NCBI RefSeq assembly: GCF_014904745.1
Contig: NZ_JACZCS010000014.1
Span: 306,118 to 370,117 of the forward strand
Direction: 5' to 3'
DNA length: 64,000 nucleotides
Origin: Oricola nitratireducens
Lineage (GTDB): Bacteria > Pseudomonadota > Alphaproteobacteria > Rhizobiales > Rhizobiaceae
The notes under the pieces: model-generated
What the model was told of the DNA's origin: nothing
Databases searched by the model: none
Seen by the model: only the letters and a program-made list of their open reading frames with translations
Made by a program: the position numbers and the translations under genes
Part shown: one piece after another, positions 53,846-63,915 of the stretch
Numbering within the stretch: the stretch's first letter is position 1
Layout of the letters: every line of letters begins with the position of its first letter

Positions 53846-53855
53846 ATCCAAATCG

Positions 53856-55478
53856 CTATGAATTCCTCGCCGCCGCGATCATGTCGGCCGCCTTTTCGGC
53901 GATCATGATGGTCGGCGCATTGGTGTTGCCGCCGATCAGGCTCGGCATGACCGAGGCATCGACGACCCGCAGGCCCCCGATGCCGCGCACGCGCAATTGC
54001 GGATCGACCACCGTCCTGTCGTCCGTGCCCATTCTGCAAGTGCCAACAGGGTGATAGACCGTGTCGGCGCGCTGTCGGATGTGGCGCATCAGCTCGGCGT
54101 CATCGGTGACGCCATCGAGATAGACTTCCTTCTGCCGGAACCGCGCCAGCGCCGGCGCGTCCATGATACGCCGGGTGATCTTCGCGCCCTTGAGCAGCAG
54201 GTCCGCATCGCGCTCGTCGGAGAGAAAACGCGGATCGATCACCGGCGCGGCAGCGGGGTCGGCGCTTTGGAGCGTCACTTCGCCGCGCGCATGCGGCCGC
54301 AATACGCAAACATGGCAGGAATAGCCGTAGCCGAGATGCAGCTTGCGCGAATGGTCGTCGACCAGCGCGGCGACGAAATGCAGTTGCAGGTCCGGCCGCT
54401 GAAGCGCCGGGTCCGACTTGATGAAGGCGCCGCCCTCCGCGCCCGGCGAGGCGACAAGGCCCGTGCCGTCACGCCGCCAGCGGAACATTTCGCGCATGAG
54501 CTTCGCCGTCCCGACCGGGCCGATGCCGAGCACGTCGGTGTCACGCGTCTTGTAGGACAGGATGAAATCGATGTGGTCCTGCAGATTCTTGCGGACACCG
54601 GGGAGGTCATGGACAGGCTCGACGCCCTTGTCCTTCAATTCGGCCGCCGGGCCGATGCCCGACAGGAGCAGCAGTTGCGGCGAGTTGAACGCGCCGCCGC
54701 AGAGGATCACCTCGCGACGCGCCTTTATGGTCAGTTCCCGTCCTCCCCGCAGGCAGGAAAGGCCGACGGCCCTCCTGCCCCTGAACAGGATCTTCGTCGC
54801 CAGCATCTTGGTCAGCACGGTCAGGTTCCGGCGCTTCATCACCGGATGCAGATACGCAGCGGCGGCCGAACAACGTTCGCCCTCGCGGCCTTCTCCGTGA
54901 AACTGCGTCACCTGGTAGAGGCCGGCGCCCTCCTGCTCCGGTCCGTTGAAATCGGGATTTTCGCGGATCTGGGTCTGCGCGCAGGCCTCGACAAAAGCCT
55001 TCGAGACGGCGCGTGGCGTGTTCTGCTCGGAAACGTGCAGCGGGCCGGCATCACCGTGCAGGGCGTCGCCACCGCGCTCGTTCCCCTCCGACCGCCTGAA
55101 ATACGGCAACACGTCCTTCCAGGCCCAGCCGGCGCAACCCTGCGCCGCCCAGTCGTCATAGTCGCCCGGATGGCCGCGGATATAGAGCATCGCGTTGATG
55201 GCGCTGGAGCCGCCAAGGGCGCGGCCGCGCGGCTGGTAGCCCTTACGGCCGTTCAGGCCCGGCTGCGGCACCGTCTCGTAGGCCCAATTGTTGATCCGGC
55301 CGTAGCCCGGCAGCATGGCGACGATGCCCAACGGCGCGCGGATCAGGATGTCCCTGCCCTCGCCGCCAGCCTCGACCAGGCAGACCGTGACATCCGGATC
55401 CTCGCTGAGCCGCGCCGCCAGCGCCGATCCGGCCGATCCGCCGCCGGCGATCACATAATCGAATTCCGTCCCGTCCAT
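53856..55478 (-). CDS. GMC family oxidoreductase (choline/alcohol dehydrogenase-like)
   Basis: FAD-dependent oxidoreductase of 540 aa. It starts DGTEFDYVIAGGGSAGSALAARL (dinucleotide site), with the GMC signatures GRALGGSSAINAMLYIRGHPGDYDDW and GAFNSPQLLLLSGIGP, and ends VYHPVGTCRMGTD, with the catalytic His region, and SLIGGNTNAPTIMIAEKAADMI. Likely substrate is a primary alcohol or choline-like compound. GGAGGAG 7 bp upstream sets the start at 55478. Its stop is 10 bp from the sRNA terminator. Confidence 0.93.
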   Translation of the reverse strand: MDGTEFDYVIAGGGSAGSALAARLSEDPDVTVCLVEAGGEGRDILIRAPLGIVAMLPGYGRINNWAYETVPQPGLNGRKGYQPRGRALGGSSAINAMLYIRGHPGDYDDWAAQGCAGWAWKDVLPYFRRSEGNERGGDALHGDAGPLHVSEQNTPRAVSKAFVEACAQTQIRENPDFNGPEQEGAGLYQVTQFHGEGREGERCSAAAAYLHPVMKRRNLTVLTKMLATKILFRGRRAVGLSCLRGGRELTIKARREVILCGGAFNSPQLLLLSGIGPAAELKDKGVEPVHDLPGVRKNLQDHIDFILSYKTRDTDVLGIGPVGTAKLMREMFRWRRDGTGLVASPGAEGGAFIKSDPALQRPDLQLHFVAALVDDHSRKLHLGYGYSCHVCVLRPHARGEVTLQSADPAAAPVIDPRFLSDERDADLLLKGAKITRRIMDAPALARFRQKEVYLDGVTDDAELMRHIRQRADTVYHPVGTCRMGTDDRTVVDPQLRVRGIGGLRVVDASVMPSLIGGNTNAPTIMIAEKAADMIAAARNS

Positions 55479-55622
55479 CGCCGGTCTCCTCCCGCAACGG
55501 GCGACGAGACTAGCCGGATTTACCATGCCGGCAAGCGGCAGAATCCGGCAATTCCGGTCACGGGCGCGCGATGCTAGTCTTGTTCCGCTGGGGAAGCTGA
55601 ACCGGAACCAAGGAGTTGTCCG

Positions 55623-56027
55623 ATGTTCGTCCGTTCCCTCGCGTTTTCGCTTGTCCTTCTGCCTGCCCTGTCCGCCTCGGCCGCGGACCTCTCCTGCGCC
55701 GGACTGCTGGCGCCCGGCCAGACTATGATCTGCTCCGGTTTCGAGCCGAACTGGGCGCTGGAACTGACCTGCCATGGCGAGATGTCGTCGAACTTCGTCG
55801 ACGCGTTCTCCGGCGACACGATCCAGCGGACGCCGGGCAGCGTCACCTTCGCCACGCAGAACCCGTGGAAGCTGGAAACCGGCCATCCGGTGACCGGCAC
55901 GATCGCCTATACGCCGGCGGGCTGCCAGGACGAAAGCGACCGGAGCTTCGATTTCACATTCACGCCGACCGGCGCGCCGGGGCTGGAAGGACGCCAATTC
56001 TTCCCGTTCTGCTGCCGGGTGGAGTGA
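55623..56027 (+). CDS. exported conserved hypothetical protein, 134 aa
   Basis: A signal peptide is clear (RSLAFSLVLLPALSASA-A). The mature protein begins DLSCAGLLAPGQTMICSGFEPNWALELTCHGE, has six cysteines (LSC, MIC, LTC, AGC and a final FCC) and a beta-rich look, resembling small periplasmic META/COG3650-like proteins with the pattern GxEPxW. No function is assigned. AAGGAG lies 7 bp before the ATG. It is the last GC-typical gene before the AT-richer insert. Confidence 0.75.
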   Translation: MFVRSLAFSLVLLPALSASAADLSCAGLLAPGQTMICSGFEPNWALELTCHGEMSSNFVDAFSGDTIQRTPGSVTFATQNPWKLETGHPVTGTIAYTPAGCQDESDRSFDFTFTPTGAPGLEGRQFFPFCCRVE

Positions 56028-56114
56028 CGTTTATCGTCTGTCGATCAATTGACTTCCGGGCGATGTTCCGCTCCTGTTCTTTGGATTACTAAGATCAATG
56101 GCGGTGACCACAGA

Positions 56115-56417
56115 ATGGCTTGGTATCGTAATCACTACAGTTGCACTGAGTGCGGTTACTCTTGGGAAGACGAGTGGTCATGCATGTGCGATGACGATTG
56201 TCCAAGTTGTGGACATCGGCATTTTACACCTGTGGATTCGGAAGATCTAAGCGTCCTGATCGAGAAAACCGAGCAGAATCGATTTGCAGTGTTCTACTCA
56301 CCCCCAGACTCCGAACATTCTCCCAGCTATGTCGAGTTTGCTGAAACAGGGGACTTTCGCTTAGCAAAACTCTTCGCTCAAATTGCGGGCGGTATGACAA
56401 CGCCGGTCACAACGTAG
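56115..56417 (+). CDS. small zinc-ribbon-like protein, 100 aa
   Basis: The N-terminus has two CxxC knuckles (YSCTECGYSWEDEW, then CMCDDDCPSCGHRHF), which should bind zinc. The rest, EDLSVLIEKTEQNRFAVFYSPPDSEHSPSYVEF, forms a small acidic domain seen in scattered bacterial hypothetical proteins of unknown function. The start at 56115 matches the family start MAWYRNHY; no Shine-Dalgarno is evident. Codon use is less GC-biased than the flanking genes (frequent TTA, GTA, CGA), suggesting transfer together with the DpnI-like gene 81 bp downstream. Confidence 0.7.
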   Translation: MAWYRNHYSCTECGYSWEDEWSCMCDDDCPSCGHRHFTPVDSEDLSVLIEKTEQNRFAVFYSPPDSEHSPSYVEFAETGDFRLAKLFAQIAGGMTTPVTT

Positions 56418-56498
56418 CGGCACTTTCGTGCTGACGATTGTTCATTTGATTCAACTGGATGGTTGACGCGGGTCGAGTGATCACTGCAACAATTCTTC

Positions 56499-57266
56499 AT
56501 GAAACTCGGTTTCGAAGAAACGCAGACGCCCTATGTCAGTGGATCGCAACGCGCGCGCGTATGGACCGAGGGATGGGTATCGAAATCTCTGTATTGCCCT
56601 AACTGCGGCAATCAACACATCACGCAGTTTGCCGCCAATCGCCCTGTTGCCGACTTTTTCTGTCCGGCGTGCGGTGATGAACACGAGCTTAAGAGCCAGA
56701 AAAAGGCTTTTGGCGCGAAGGTTGCCGACGGGGCCTATCATGTAAAATGCGATCGACTGCTGTCGTCAAACAACCCAAATCTGCTTCTTCTGAACTACGA
56801 TTTGCAGACCACTTCGGTAACAAACGTCTGCGTTATACCGAAGCATTTTTTCGCGCTCGACATCGTCGAAAAGAGGAAACCTTTAGCTCCGACAGCCCGA
56901 CGCGCCGGATGGATCGGTTCGAATATCCTTCTGAATCGCGTCCCGGAATCCGGCCGCATATACATCGTGCGCGACGGGATCACTATTTCCAAACAATCGG
57001 TGCTAGACCAATGGAACCGGACACTTTTTCTCCGAGAGACCCAACCTGAAGCCAGAGGCTGGCTGCTCGAAGTGATGAAGTGCGTAGAATCGCTCGGTTA
57101 CCGCGAGTTTGATCTCGACGACGTATATGCTTATGAGGACACGCTCAGCGCATTGTATCCAAACAACAAACATGTGAAGCCGAAAATACGGCAACAACTG
57201 CAATTACTTAGAGATAATGGCTATCTCAAATTCCTGTCGAGGGGACGGTATCGGATACGATCTTGA
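56499..57266 (+). CDS. dpnC: DpnI-family type IIM restriction endonuclease (methyl-dependent)
   Basis: Protein of 255 aa, full length for R.DpnI (254 aa), which cuts GATC only when the adenine is methylated. Shared blocks: ARVWTEGWVSKSLYCPNCGN, NRPVADFFCPACGDEHELKS, KPLAPTARRAGWIGSNILL, RGWLLEVMKCVESLG and KIRQQLQLLRDNGYLKF. The PD-(D/E)XK residues are D52, E63, K65; zinc ligands are C33, C36, C55, C58. The C-terminal winged helix is intact. No methylase gene is adjacent, as expected for this type. Sequence is AT-richer than neighbours, indicating transfer. A GTGATCAC palindrome (56477-56484) precedes the start. Confidence 0.95.
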   Translation: MKLGFEETQTPYVSGSQRARVWTEGWVSKSLYCPNCGNQHITQFAANRPVADFFCPACGDEHELKSQKKAFGAKVADGAYHVKCDRLLSSNNPNLLLLNYDLQTTSVTNVCVIPKHFFALDIVEKRKPLAPTARRAGWIGSNILLNRVPESGRIYIVRDGITISKQSVLDQWNRTLFLRETQPEARGWLLEVMKCVESLGYREFDLDDVYAYEDTLSALYPNNKHVKPKIRQQLQLLRDNGYLKFLSRGRYRIRS

Positions 57267-57307
57267 TCTGGTCGCAAAGATGACCAGTGCTTTATAGGCA
57301 AGCCATC

Positions 57308-57335
57308 CCGATACGCGAGTAGCACCGCGTATCGG
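57308..57335. terminator. hairpin between convergent dpnI-like gene and ettA
   Basis: CCGATACGCG (57308-57317), loop AGTAGCAC, CGCGTATCGG (57326-57335): a perfect 10-bp stem in the 89-bp gap between two convergent genes. No T-run follows on either strand, so it may be a bidirectional pause/terminator or an mRNA 3'-end stabiliser. Confidence 0.5.
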
Positions 57336-57355
57336 TTCGAGCTACGCTCTGCCCC

Positions 57356-59005
<1,650 letters not shown>

Positions 59006-59099
59006 TTCGTAACACCGGATAATTTGAGTGGGATTTTCGCGCGTGTGTAGGCGAAACGGCCAGCGGGAGCAATGCGCAGATCGGTTGTCCCGCGAAAAG

Positions 59100-60917
59100 C
59101 TAGGATTTATCGCCGGGCAGCGCGAAGGCACGGGGCACGGACGCGTCCAGCCTGAACATGCGGAACCGCGACGGGCTTTCCGGCGCGACGGGTGTGATGC
59201 CCGGCACGGTCTGCCCCTCGTTCAATGCCTTGAACAGCGGCGCGGACGAAAGATCGAAATCCGTCTCGCGGCGGCAGATGACAACATAGTCGTAGGGCGC
59301 CAGCGCCTGCGCGCGGACCGCCGTGTCATCGGAGGTGAAGGCGAGAGCCAGCCGCCGAATGCCCGGCGCGGAGCGATGGAACGGCAGCGCGCCGACGGTG
59401 TGGCCATTCGTTCCCTCGACAATGTCGAAAGCGAGCCCCAGCGGCGCGATCACCCGGCCGGGCGGCACGGTGCCGAGGACGCCCGTGTCCTCGCCACGGC
59501 ACTCGTCGCCGGACATCAGGTCGACGACATCGAGGTCGAGCGACGGCGGGAACGCCTTGGCGGAGACGATGGCCAAAAGCGGCAGCACCAGCGCCGCCGG
59601 CAGGAAGACGCGCATCAGTGTGTTGCGCGCTAACGTGTCGATCAACAGCGGCAGGAACAGCGGGACCAGGGCGGCCGGGAACGGCACGAAGCGGATCTGC
59701 GCGCAGGAAGCCGCCACGGCCGTCAGGCCCACGCACCAGGCGATCGCCGCGCGGGCGTCACCATCGCGCAGACGGCGCCAGACAGCCGGCGCGGCAAAGG
59801 CGAGGATGAGGACATAGATCAGGATGAAGGAGACAATGCCGACCACGCCGTTGCGGATCATGGTCAGCGCGGAGGCCTCCTGCTCGATCCGGTCGAGCCA
59901 GAAAGCGCGGCTGACGGAATCTACCATATGGTAGGGCCCGTCCAGGCAAGCCGGAAAGGCCGTGGCCAGCACGGCGCCGGCCGCGATCGCCGGAAGAGCC
60001 AGCGAGACAAGGCGCAACACGACGCCGTATCGTCCGCGAAAAAGACCGAGCCGCCAGGCAAGCGGCACCAGCGCGGCGACCGCGCCGAACATCAGGATCG
60101 CGGCGACCCAAAAGCCGGAAAGCGCGTCGCAGGCGCCGTCGCGGAGGCCCTGCGGACCGATCAACGCCAGGGCGACGGGCAGACCCGACAGCGCAAAGCC
60201 CGAGCCCGCCGCCTGCAGGCGCAGCCGCGCGTCGCCGGTTCCGGCCGCGCCGGCCAGGGCGAGAGCGCCGAGGCCGACGGCGATGAAGGGCAGACTCTCC
60301 AGGCCGACGGCGATCGAGAGCATCGCGGACAGGCCGGCGACAAGGCCGCCGCGCACGGCGCTCGGATCGACGAGACCGGCCAGCATCGCCATCATCAGCG
60401 TGAGCTGGAAATTGTGGTGGTCGATGCGCCCGGGCACGAATTCCCACAGCGCGAAGATCATCAATATGGCGGAAAAGAAACCCTGCGGGACGCTCAGGCG
60501 GCCCTGGTTGACGATACGCATGACCCGCGCCGCCAGCAACGCGAAGCCGGCGAAGATGAGGACCGGCCAGACGGCGGTGGAAACCGCGAAGGCCGCATCG
60601 GCGCCAAGAAACGGGCGCAGCGCCAGCGTCGTCAGGTAATAAGGCAGGTCGACCAACCGCGACCACGGCGAGACATAGGCCTCGGGCATCGACAGGAACG
60701 GCAGGGTGCGGTCGAACCAGTTGCCGTCGGCGAGCAGGTCGCGGATCTGCAGGGCGCGCATCCGGTCATCGACATCGACCATGTAGCGGTTACCGTCGGC
60801 CAGATCGAGAACGATGACCGCAAGCCCGGCCAGCAGGAAGGCCAGCAGCGGCGCGGGCGCGAATTTCGCCTGACGCACATTCGTGCCGGAAATGTCCATG
60901 GTGCCGGTTCCAGACAT
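59100..60917 (-). CDS. GT-C-like polytopic membrane protein
   Basis: Inner-membrane protein of 605 aa (ATG at 60917; an ATG at 60899 is possible) with about twelve hydrophobic segments and a C-terminal soluble domain of about 140 residues. The first large loop reads [20 protein letters not shown], then [11 protein letters not shown] and [13 protein letters not shown], a pattern typical of alphaproteobacterial GT-C superfamily proteins with an acidic pair after the first helix. [12 protein letters not shown] follows. A lipid-linked sugar transferase role is likely, but donor and acceptor are unknown. Confidence 0.75.
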   Translation of the reverse strand: MSGTGTMDISGTNVRQAKFAPAPLLAFLLAGLAVIVLDLADGNRYMVDVDDRMRALQIRDLLADGNWFDRTLPFLSMPEAYVSPWSRLVDLPYYLTTLALRPFLGADAAFAVSTAVWPVLIFAGFALLAARVMRIVNQGRLSVPQGFFSAILMIFALWEFVPGRIDHHNFQLTLMMAMLAGLVDPSAVRGGLVAGLSAMLSIAVGLESLPFIAVGLGALALAGAAGTGDARLRLQAAGSGFALSGLPVALALIGPQGLRDGACDALSGFWVAAILMFGAVAALVPLAWRLGLFRGRYGVVLRLVSLALPAIAAGAVLATAFPACLDGPYHMVDSVSRAFWLDRIEQEASALTMIRNGVVGIVSFILIYVLILAFAAPAVWRRLRDGDARAAIAWCVGLTAVAASCAQIRFVPFPAALVPLFLPLLIDTLARNTLMRVFLPAALVLPLLAIVSAKAFPPSLDLDVVDLMSGDECRGEDTGVLGTVPPGRVIAPLGLAFDIVEGTNGHTVGALPFHRSAPGIRRLALAFTSDDTAVRAQALAPYDYVVICRRETDFDLSSAPLFKALNEGQTVPGITPVAPESPSRFRMFRLDASVPRAFALPGDKS

Positions 60918-61074
60918 GCCGTTCGGGTTCCACTTTCGCGTGTAGAAGACATGGCCGCAAAGCATTGCCAAGCCGTTAAGCGAAGCGCAAAACGCGGTGA
61001 CCGCAAACGGGTGACGGCTTGACAGCAAGCCCTGTCTTGCCGCTACTCGGCGGCCTGGGAGAACAGGCATTCAG

Positions 61075-62013
61075 ATGGGATTTTCGGAGACACGGACACA
61101 CGCCTCGGCCACCGGCGCGGCGCTCGCGCTGCGGCATCAGCCGGCGAAGGGAAAAGCTGCCGGCGTTGTCCACATCCTGCACGGGTTAGCCGAGCACAGC
61201 GCGCGTTACGCGGCTTTCGCGCAGGTGCTGTCGGCGGCTGGCTACCATGTCTATGCACACGACCATCGCGGCCACGGTTTCACGCAGGCCCCCGGCGCGC
61301 CGGCGGGCAGTTTCGATACCGGCGGCGACGGCGTCCGGCTCGTTCTCGACGACGTTTCCTCCGTCCAGGACATGATTGCCGCCAGCCATCCGGGCCTGCC
61401 GTTGATCCTGTTCGGCCACTCCATGGGCGGCACGGTCGCGCTTGCCCACGCATTCCGCCATGCAGACCGCATCGCGGGCTGTGTCGCGTGGAACGCCAGC
61501 CTGACGGCGGGGCTTGCCGGGCGGGCGGCCAAGGCGGTGCTTGCCTGGGAACGCTTCCGGCTCGGGTCCGACGTTCCGTCCGTGTTGCTGCCGAAGCTGA
61601 CCTTCGGGGCCTGGGCAAAGTCGGTGAAGGACCGGCGAACGGAGTTCGACTGGCTGTCGCGAGATGTTTCAGTCGTCGATGCCTATATCGCCGATCCGCT
61701 GTGCGGCTGGCCGGCTTCCGTCGGCATGTGGAGCGACATTCTCGACATGGTGTTCGAAGTGACCGACGTCGGGAACGCGCCGGCCAAAGCCCGGCGATTG
61801 CCGTACCACCTGCTCGGCGGCGGGCGAGATCCGGCGACGGCTTTCGGCAAAGCGGTCAAGACACAGGCGGAGCGCATGCGTTCGGCGCGCTTCGACGCGG
61901 TCACGCTGCGCCTGCGTCCGGAGATGCGGCACGAGACGCTGAACGAAGTCGGACGCGAGGAGGCCATCGGCGAATTGCTCGACTGGCTGCGGGTAAAGGT
62001 GCCGGCAGGATGA
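61075..62013 (+). CDS. alpha/beta hydrolase, lysophospholipase-like
   Basis: Hydrolase of 312 aa. The oxyanion region VVHILHGLAEHSARYAAFAQ and AHDHRGHGFTQAPGAPAG are typical of monoglyceride lipase/lysophospholipase L2, and the nucleophile elbow is LFGHSMGGTVALAHA (Ser116). The acid and His are expected in GGGRDPATAFGKAV and LRPEMRHETLNEVG. There is no signal peptide. It is divergent from the GT-C-like gene (157-bp gap) and convergent with DUF808 across the long inverted-repeat element. Confidence 0.92.
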   Translation: MGFSETRTHASATGAALALRHQPAKGKAAGVVHILHGLAEHSARYAAFAQVLSAAGYHVYAHDHRGHGFTQAPGAPAGSFDTGGDGVRLVLDDVSSVQDMIAASHPGLPLILFGHSMGGTVALAHAFRHADRIAGCVAWNASLTAGLAGRAAKAVLAWERFRLGSDVPSVLLPKLTFGAWAKSVKDRRTEFDWLSRDVSVVDAYIADPLCGWPASVGMWSDILDMVFEVTDVGNAPAKARRLPYHLLGGGRDPATAFGKAVKTQAERMRSARFDAVTLRLRPEMRHETLNEVGREEAIGELLDWLRVKVPAG

Positions 62014-62028
62014 CCGGCTGCCGCCCTT

Positions 62029-62295
62029 GAGCTTTTCAGGGGTAGATAGAAACATTCTGTTTGTCGTCCGGTGCGGCGATCCGCGCGAAGGCGCGCGCGA
62101 CGCGTAGCGGGGCTACGGGCAAGCGCGCCGACAAAGCGGGCGCCCGCCGGACGGAAACCCGAAGGGCCGGACATGTTTGCCCCGATGCCTTCGGGTTCCG
62201 GCTTGACCGTGCCCCCGGCACGGCCTGCGCCACATCCCTCGATCTCGGGGCAAACCTGCTCCGGCAGAATGCTTCTATCTATCCCTGGAAAGCTC
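62029..62295. repeat. 267-bp nested inverted-repeat element (MITE or structured RNA candidate)
   Basis: Terminal 31-bp inverted arms (62029-62059 and 62265-62295) match at 28 of 31 positions. Inside are TTTGTCG/CGACAAA (62060-62066, 62129-62135), AACCCGAAGG/CCTTCGGGTT (62156-62165, 62188-62197), GTTTGCCCCGA/TCGGGGCAAAC (62175-62185, 62245-62255) and a tight CCGTGCC-CCC-GGCACGG hairpin (62207-62223). The third pair starts inside the loop of the second, so both together make a pseudoknot. It fills the gap between two convergent genes; the DUF808 stop overlaps its right end. No protein-coding signal is convincing. Confidence 0.65.
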
Positions 62296-63275
62296 TAGTG
62301 GCTCGCCGATGCCGGTTTGCCGCCGGTCACCGCCCGCCACAAGGGCGTGAAGATGGCCTTGGCGAAGGGAATCAGCAAAAGGCCGAGACCAAGCCCGAGC
62401 ACGCCGTCCATCGCGGCCTTGGCGATCCATTCGACCGCCCCATGGGCATAGGGCGCCGCTTCGCCGGCCAGCACGGCCAGATCGTGGATGTGATGGCCGA
62501 GCCAGGTAAAGCCCAGCGTCTCGAGGCCGTGAATGACAATCGACCCGCCGACCCAGAGCATCGCGGCGGTCCCGACCGCGGTCAACACCTTCAGGAAGCC
62601 GGGCATGCTCCTGACGATGGCGCGGCCGGTGGCGCGTGTCAGCGAGAAGCGTCCACGCTCTGCCATCAGCAGGCCGAGATCGTCGGCCTTCACGATCAGC
62701 GCGACGCCGCCATAGACCATGATCGTGATGCCGATGCCCGCGGCGGCGAGCGTCAGCGCCTCCATCCAGAGCGTACTCTCCGGGATTGCCGCCAGGGTGA
62801 TGGTCATGATCTCCGCGGAGAGGATGAAATCGGTCTTGATGGCGCCGGCGACCTTTTCCTTTTCCAGGTGAACGGGATTATCCGGCGTCGCGGCAGCGAC
62901 TTTCGCGTCAGGACCGTGACGGGGCTGGAAAAGATGCGCGATCTTCTCGGCGCCCTCGAAACACAGATAGGCGCCGCCGAGCATCAACAGCGGCATGATC
63001 GCCCAGGGGGCGAATGACGACAGCAGCATCGCGGCCGGAAGCAGGACGACGAGCTTGTTGCGGAGCGATCCCTTGGTGATCTGCCAGACAATCGGCAGTT
63101 CGCGCGCCGGCTCGAAGCCGTGGATGTATTTCGGCGTCACGGCGGCATCGTCGATGAGAGCGCCGGACGCCTTGGCGCCGGCCTTCACCGCCTGCCCCAT
63201 CACGTCGTCCAGCGAGGTCGCCGCGATCTTGGCGATCGCCGCGACATCGTCGAGAAGGGCCAGAAGACCACTCAT
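62295..63275 (-). CDS. DUF808 family membrane protein (YedI-like)
   Basis: Inner-membrane protein of 326 aa. The start SGLLALLDDVAAIAKIAATSLDDVMGQ is the family signature, followed by DDAAVTPKYIHGF and several hydrophobic segments (LVVLLPAAMLLSSFAPWAIMPLLMLGG; LTLAAAGIGITIMVYGGVALI; VLGLGLGLLLIPFAKAIF). Function is unknown; proposals include transport. GGAGAG-like sequence precedes the start. It is convergent with the alpha/beta hydrolase, its TAG stop lying at the edge of the inverted-repeat element. Confidence 0.92.
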   Translation of the reverse strand: MSGLLALLDDVAAIAKIAATSLDDVMGQAVKAGAKASGALIDDAAVTPKYIHGFEPARELPIVWQITKGSLRNKLVVLLPAAMLLSSFAPWAIMPLLMLGGAYLCFEGAEKIAHLFQPRHGPDAKVAAATPDNPVHLEKEKVAGAIKTDFILSAEIMTITLAAIPESTLWMEALTLAAAGIGITIMVYGGVALIVKADDLGLLMAERGRFSLTRATGRAIVRSMPGFLKVLTAVGTAAMLWVGGSIVIHGLETLGFTWLGHHIHDLAVLAGEAAPYAHGAVEWIAKAAMDGVLGLGLGLLLIPFAKAIFTPLWRAVTGGKPASASH

Positions 63276-63525
63276 GCCATCACTCTCCGCTTTTCCGTCG
63301 AGGCGATAGGACGCCGGAACCGGTCTAGCCGTCCCGTTCCCAAATGAGAACCGCGAACTGCGCTTCGATGCGGCAAAACCGGTCCGTCATTCTGCCACAG
63401 CACGGCCAAGCGAACATCGCCGTTCACCAGCCCAGCAGTGCAATCCGGATATGAAAAAACCCCGCCTCCAGAAGCGGGGTTTTCGCAAATATCCCGGCGG
63501 GTTACGCCACCGGCCTCAGATGACG
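63276..63525. other. intergenic region between cytochrome c and DUF808 genes
   Basis: A 250-bp gap containing the cytochrome c terminator (63454-63480) and, nearer 63276, the presumed DUF808 promoter and leader. GATGACGTCA-like palindromic bases lie near 63518-63528. No gene was recognised. Confidence 0.4.
63454..63480 (-). terminator. Rho-independent terminator after the cytochrome c gene
   Basis: CCCCGC (63460-63465) and GCGGGG (63474-63479) form the stem; on the minus strand it is followed by six T (A-run 63454-63459). It lies about 46 bp after the cytochrome c stop. Confidence 0.85.
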
Positions 63526-63915
63526 TCACTCGCCGGAGAACTGCTCCAGATAGGCGATGACGTTGTCGATATCTTCCTTCTTCTTCAGGCCGGCGAACGC
63601 CATCTTGGTGCCTTTCACCAGATCCTTCGGCTTGACGAGGTAGGTCTCCAGCGTCGGCGCGTCCCAGACGACGCCGTGCTCGCCCGCCTCGTGCATGGCC
63701 TTGGAATATTTGTAGTCTTCGACGGTGCCCGCCGTACGGCCGATGACGCCGTTGAGATGCGGGCCGACCTTGTTCTTGCCTTCCACCGAATGGCAGGCCT
63801 TGCACTTGTTGAAGACCTTCTCGCCGGCAGCAGCATCGCCGGTGACGTCCTGCGCGAAAGCGGCCGAAGCGGCGAACATCGCCACACCGGCGATGAGTAC
63901 GGATGCAAATTTCAC
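63526..63915 (-). CDS. class I cytochrome c (c2/c550-like), exported
   Basis: Periplasmic electron carrier of 129 aa. Start is GTG at 63915, set by GGAGG 6 bp upstream. A signal peptide ([20 protein letters not shown]) precedes a single heme site CKACH in [21 protein letters not shown]; the axial methionine is in [22 protein letters not shown]. The length and the [19 protein letters not shown] block fit the rhizobial cytochrome c family that shuttles electrons between bc1 and oxidases. It ends with a strong terminator. Confidence 0.95.
   Translation of the reverse strand: MKFASVLIAGVAMFAASAAFAQDVTGDAAAGEKVFNKCKACHSVEGKNKVGPHLNGVIGRTAGTVEDYKYSKAMHEAGEHGVVWDAPTLETYLVKPKDLVKGTKMAFAGLKKKEDIDNVIAYLEQFSGE

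Noticed and set aside
53690..53855. CRISPR-like array (three identical ATCCTCCTCCC units)
   Set aside because: The units are 11 bp, each within a different hairpin, spaced irregularly and followed by a terminator: an sRNA with repeated loops, not a repeat-spacer array.
55479..55997. N-terminal extension of the GMC oxidoreductase by 173 residues
   Set aside because: The family starts at the dinucleotide-binding motif, and a GGAGGAG site precedes the ATG at 55478. The extension is antisense to the exported-protein gene.
62061..63017. Long open frame on the plus strand over the inverted-repeat element and DUF808 gene
   Set aside because: It lies largely antisense to the well-conserved DUF808 gene, has Arg/Gly-biased composition typical of an antisense frame, and shows no domain.
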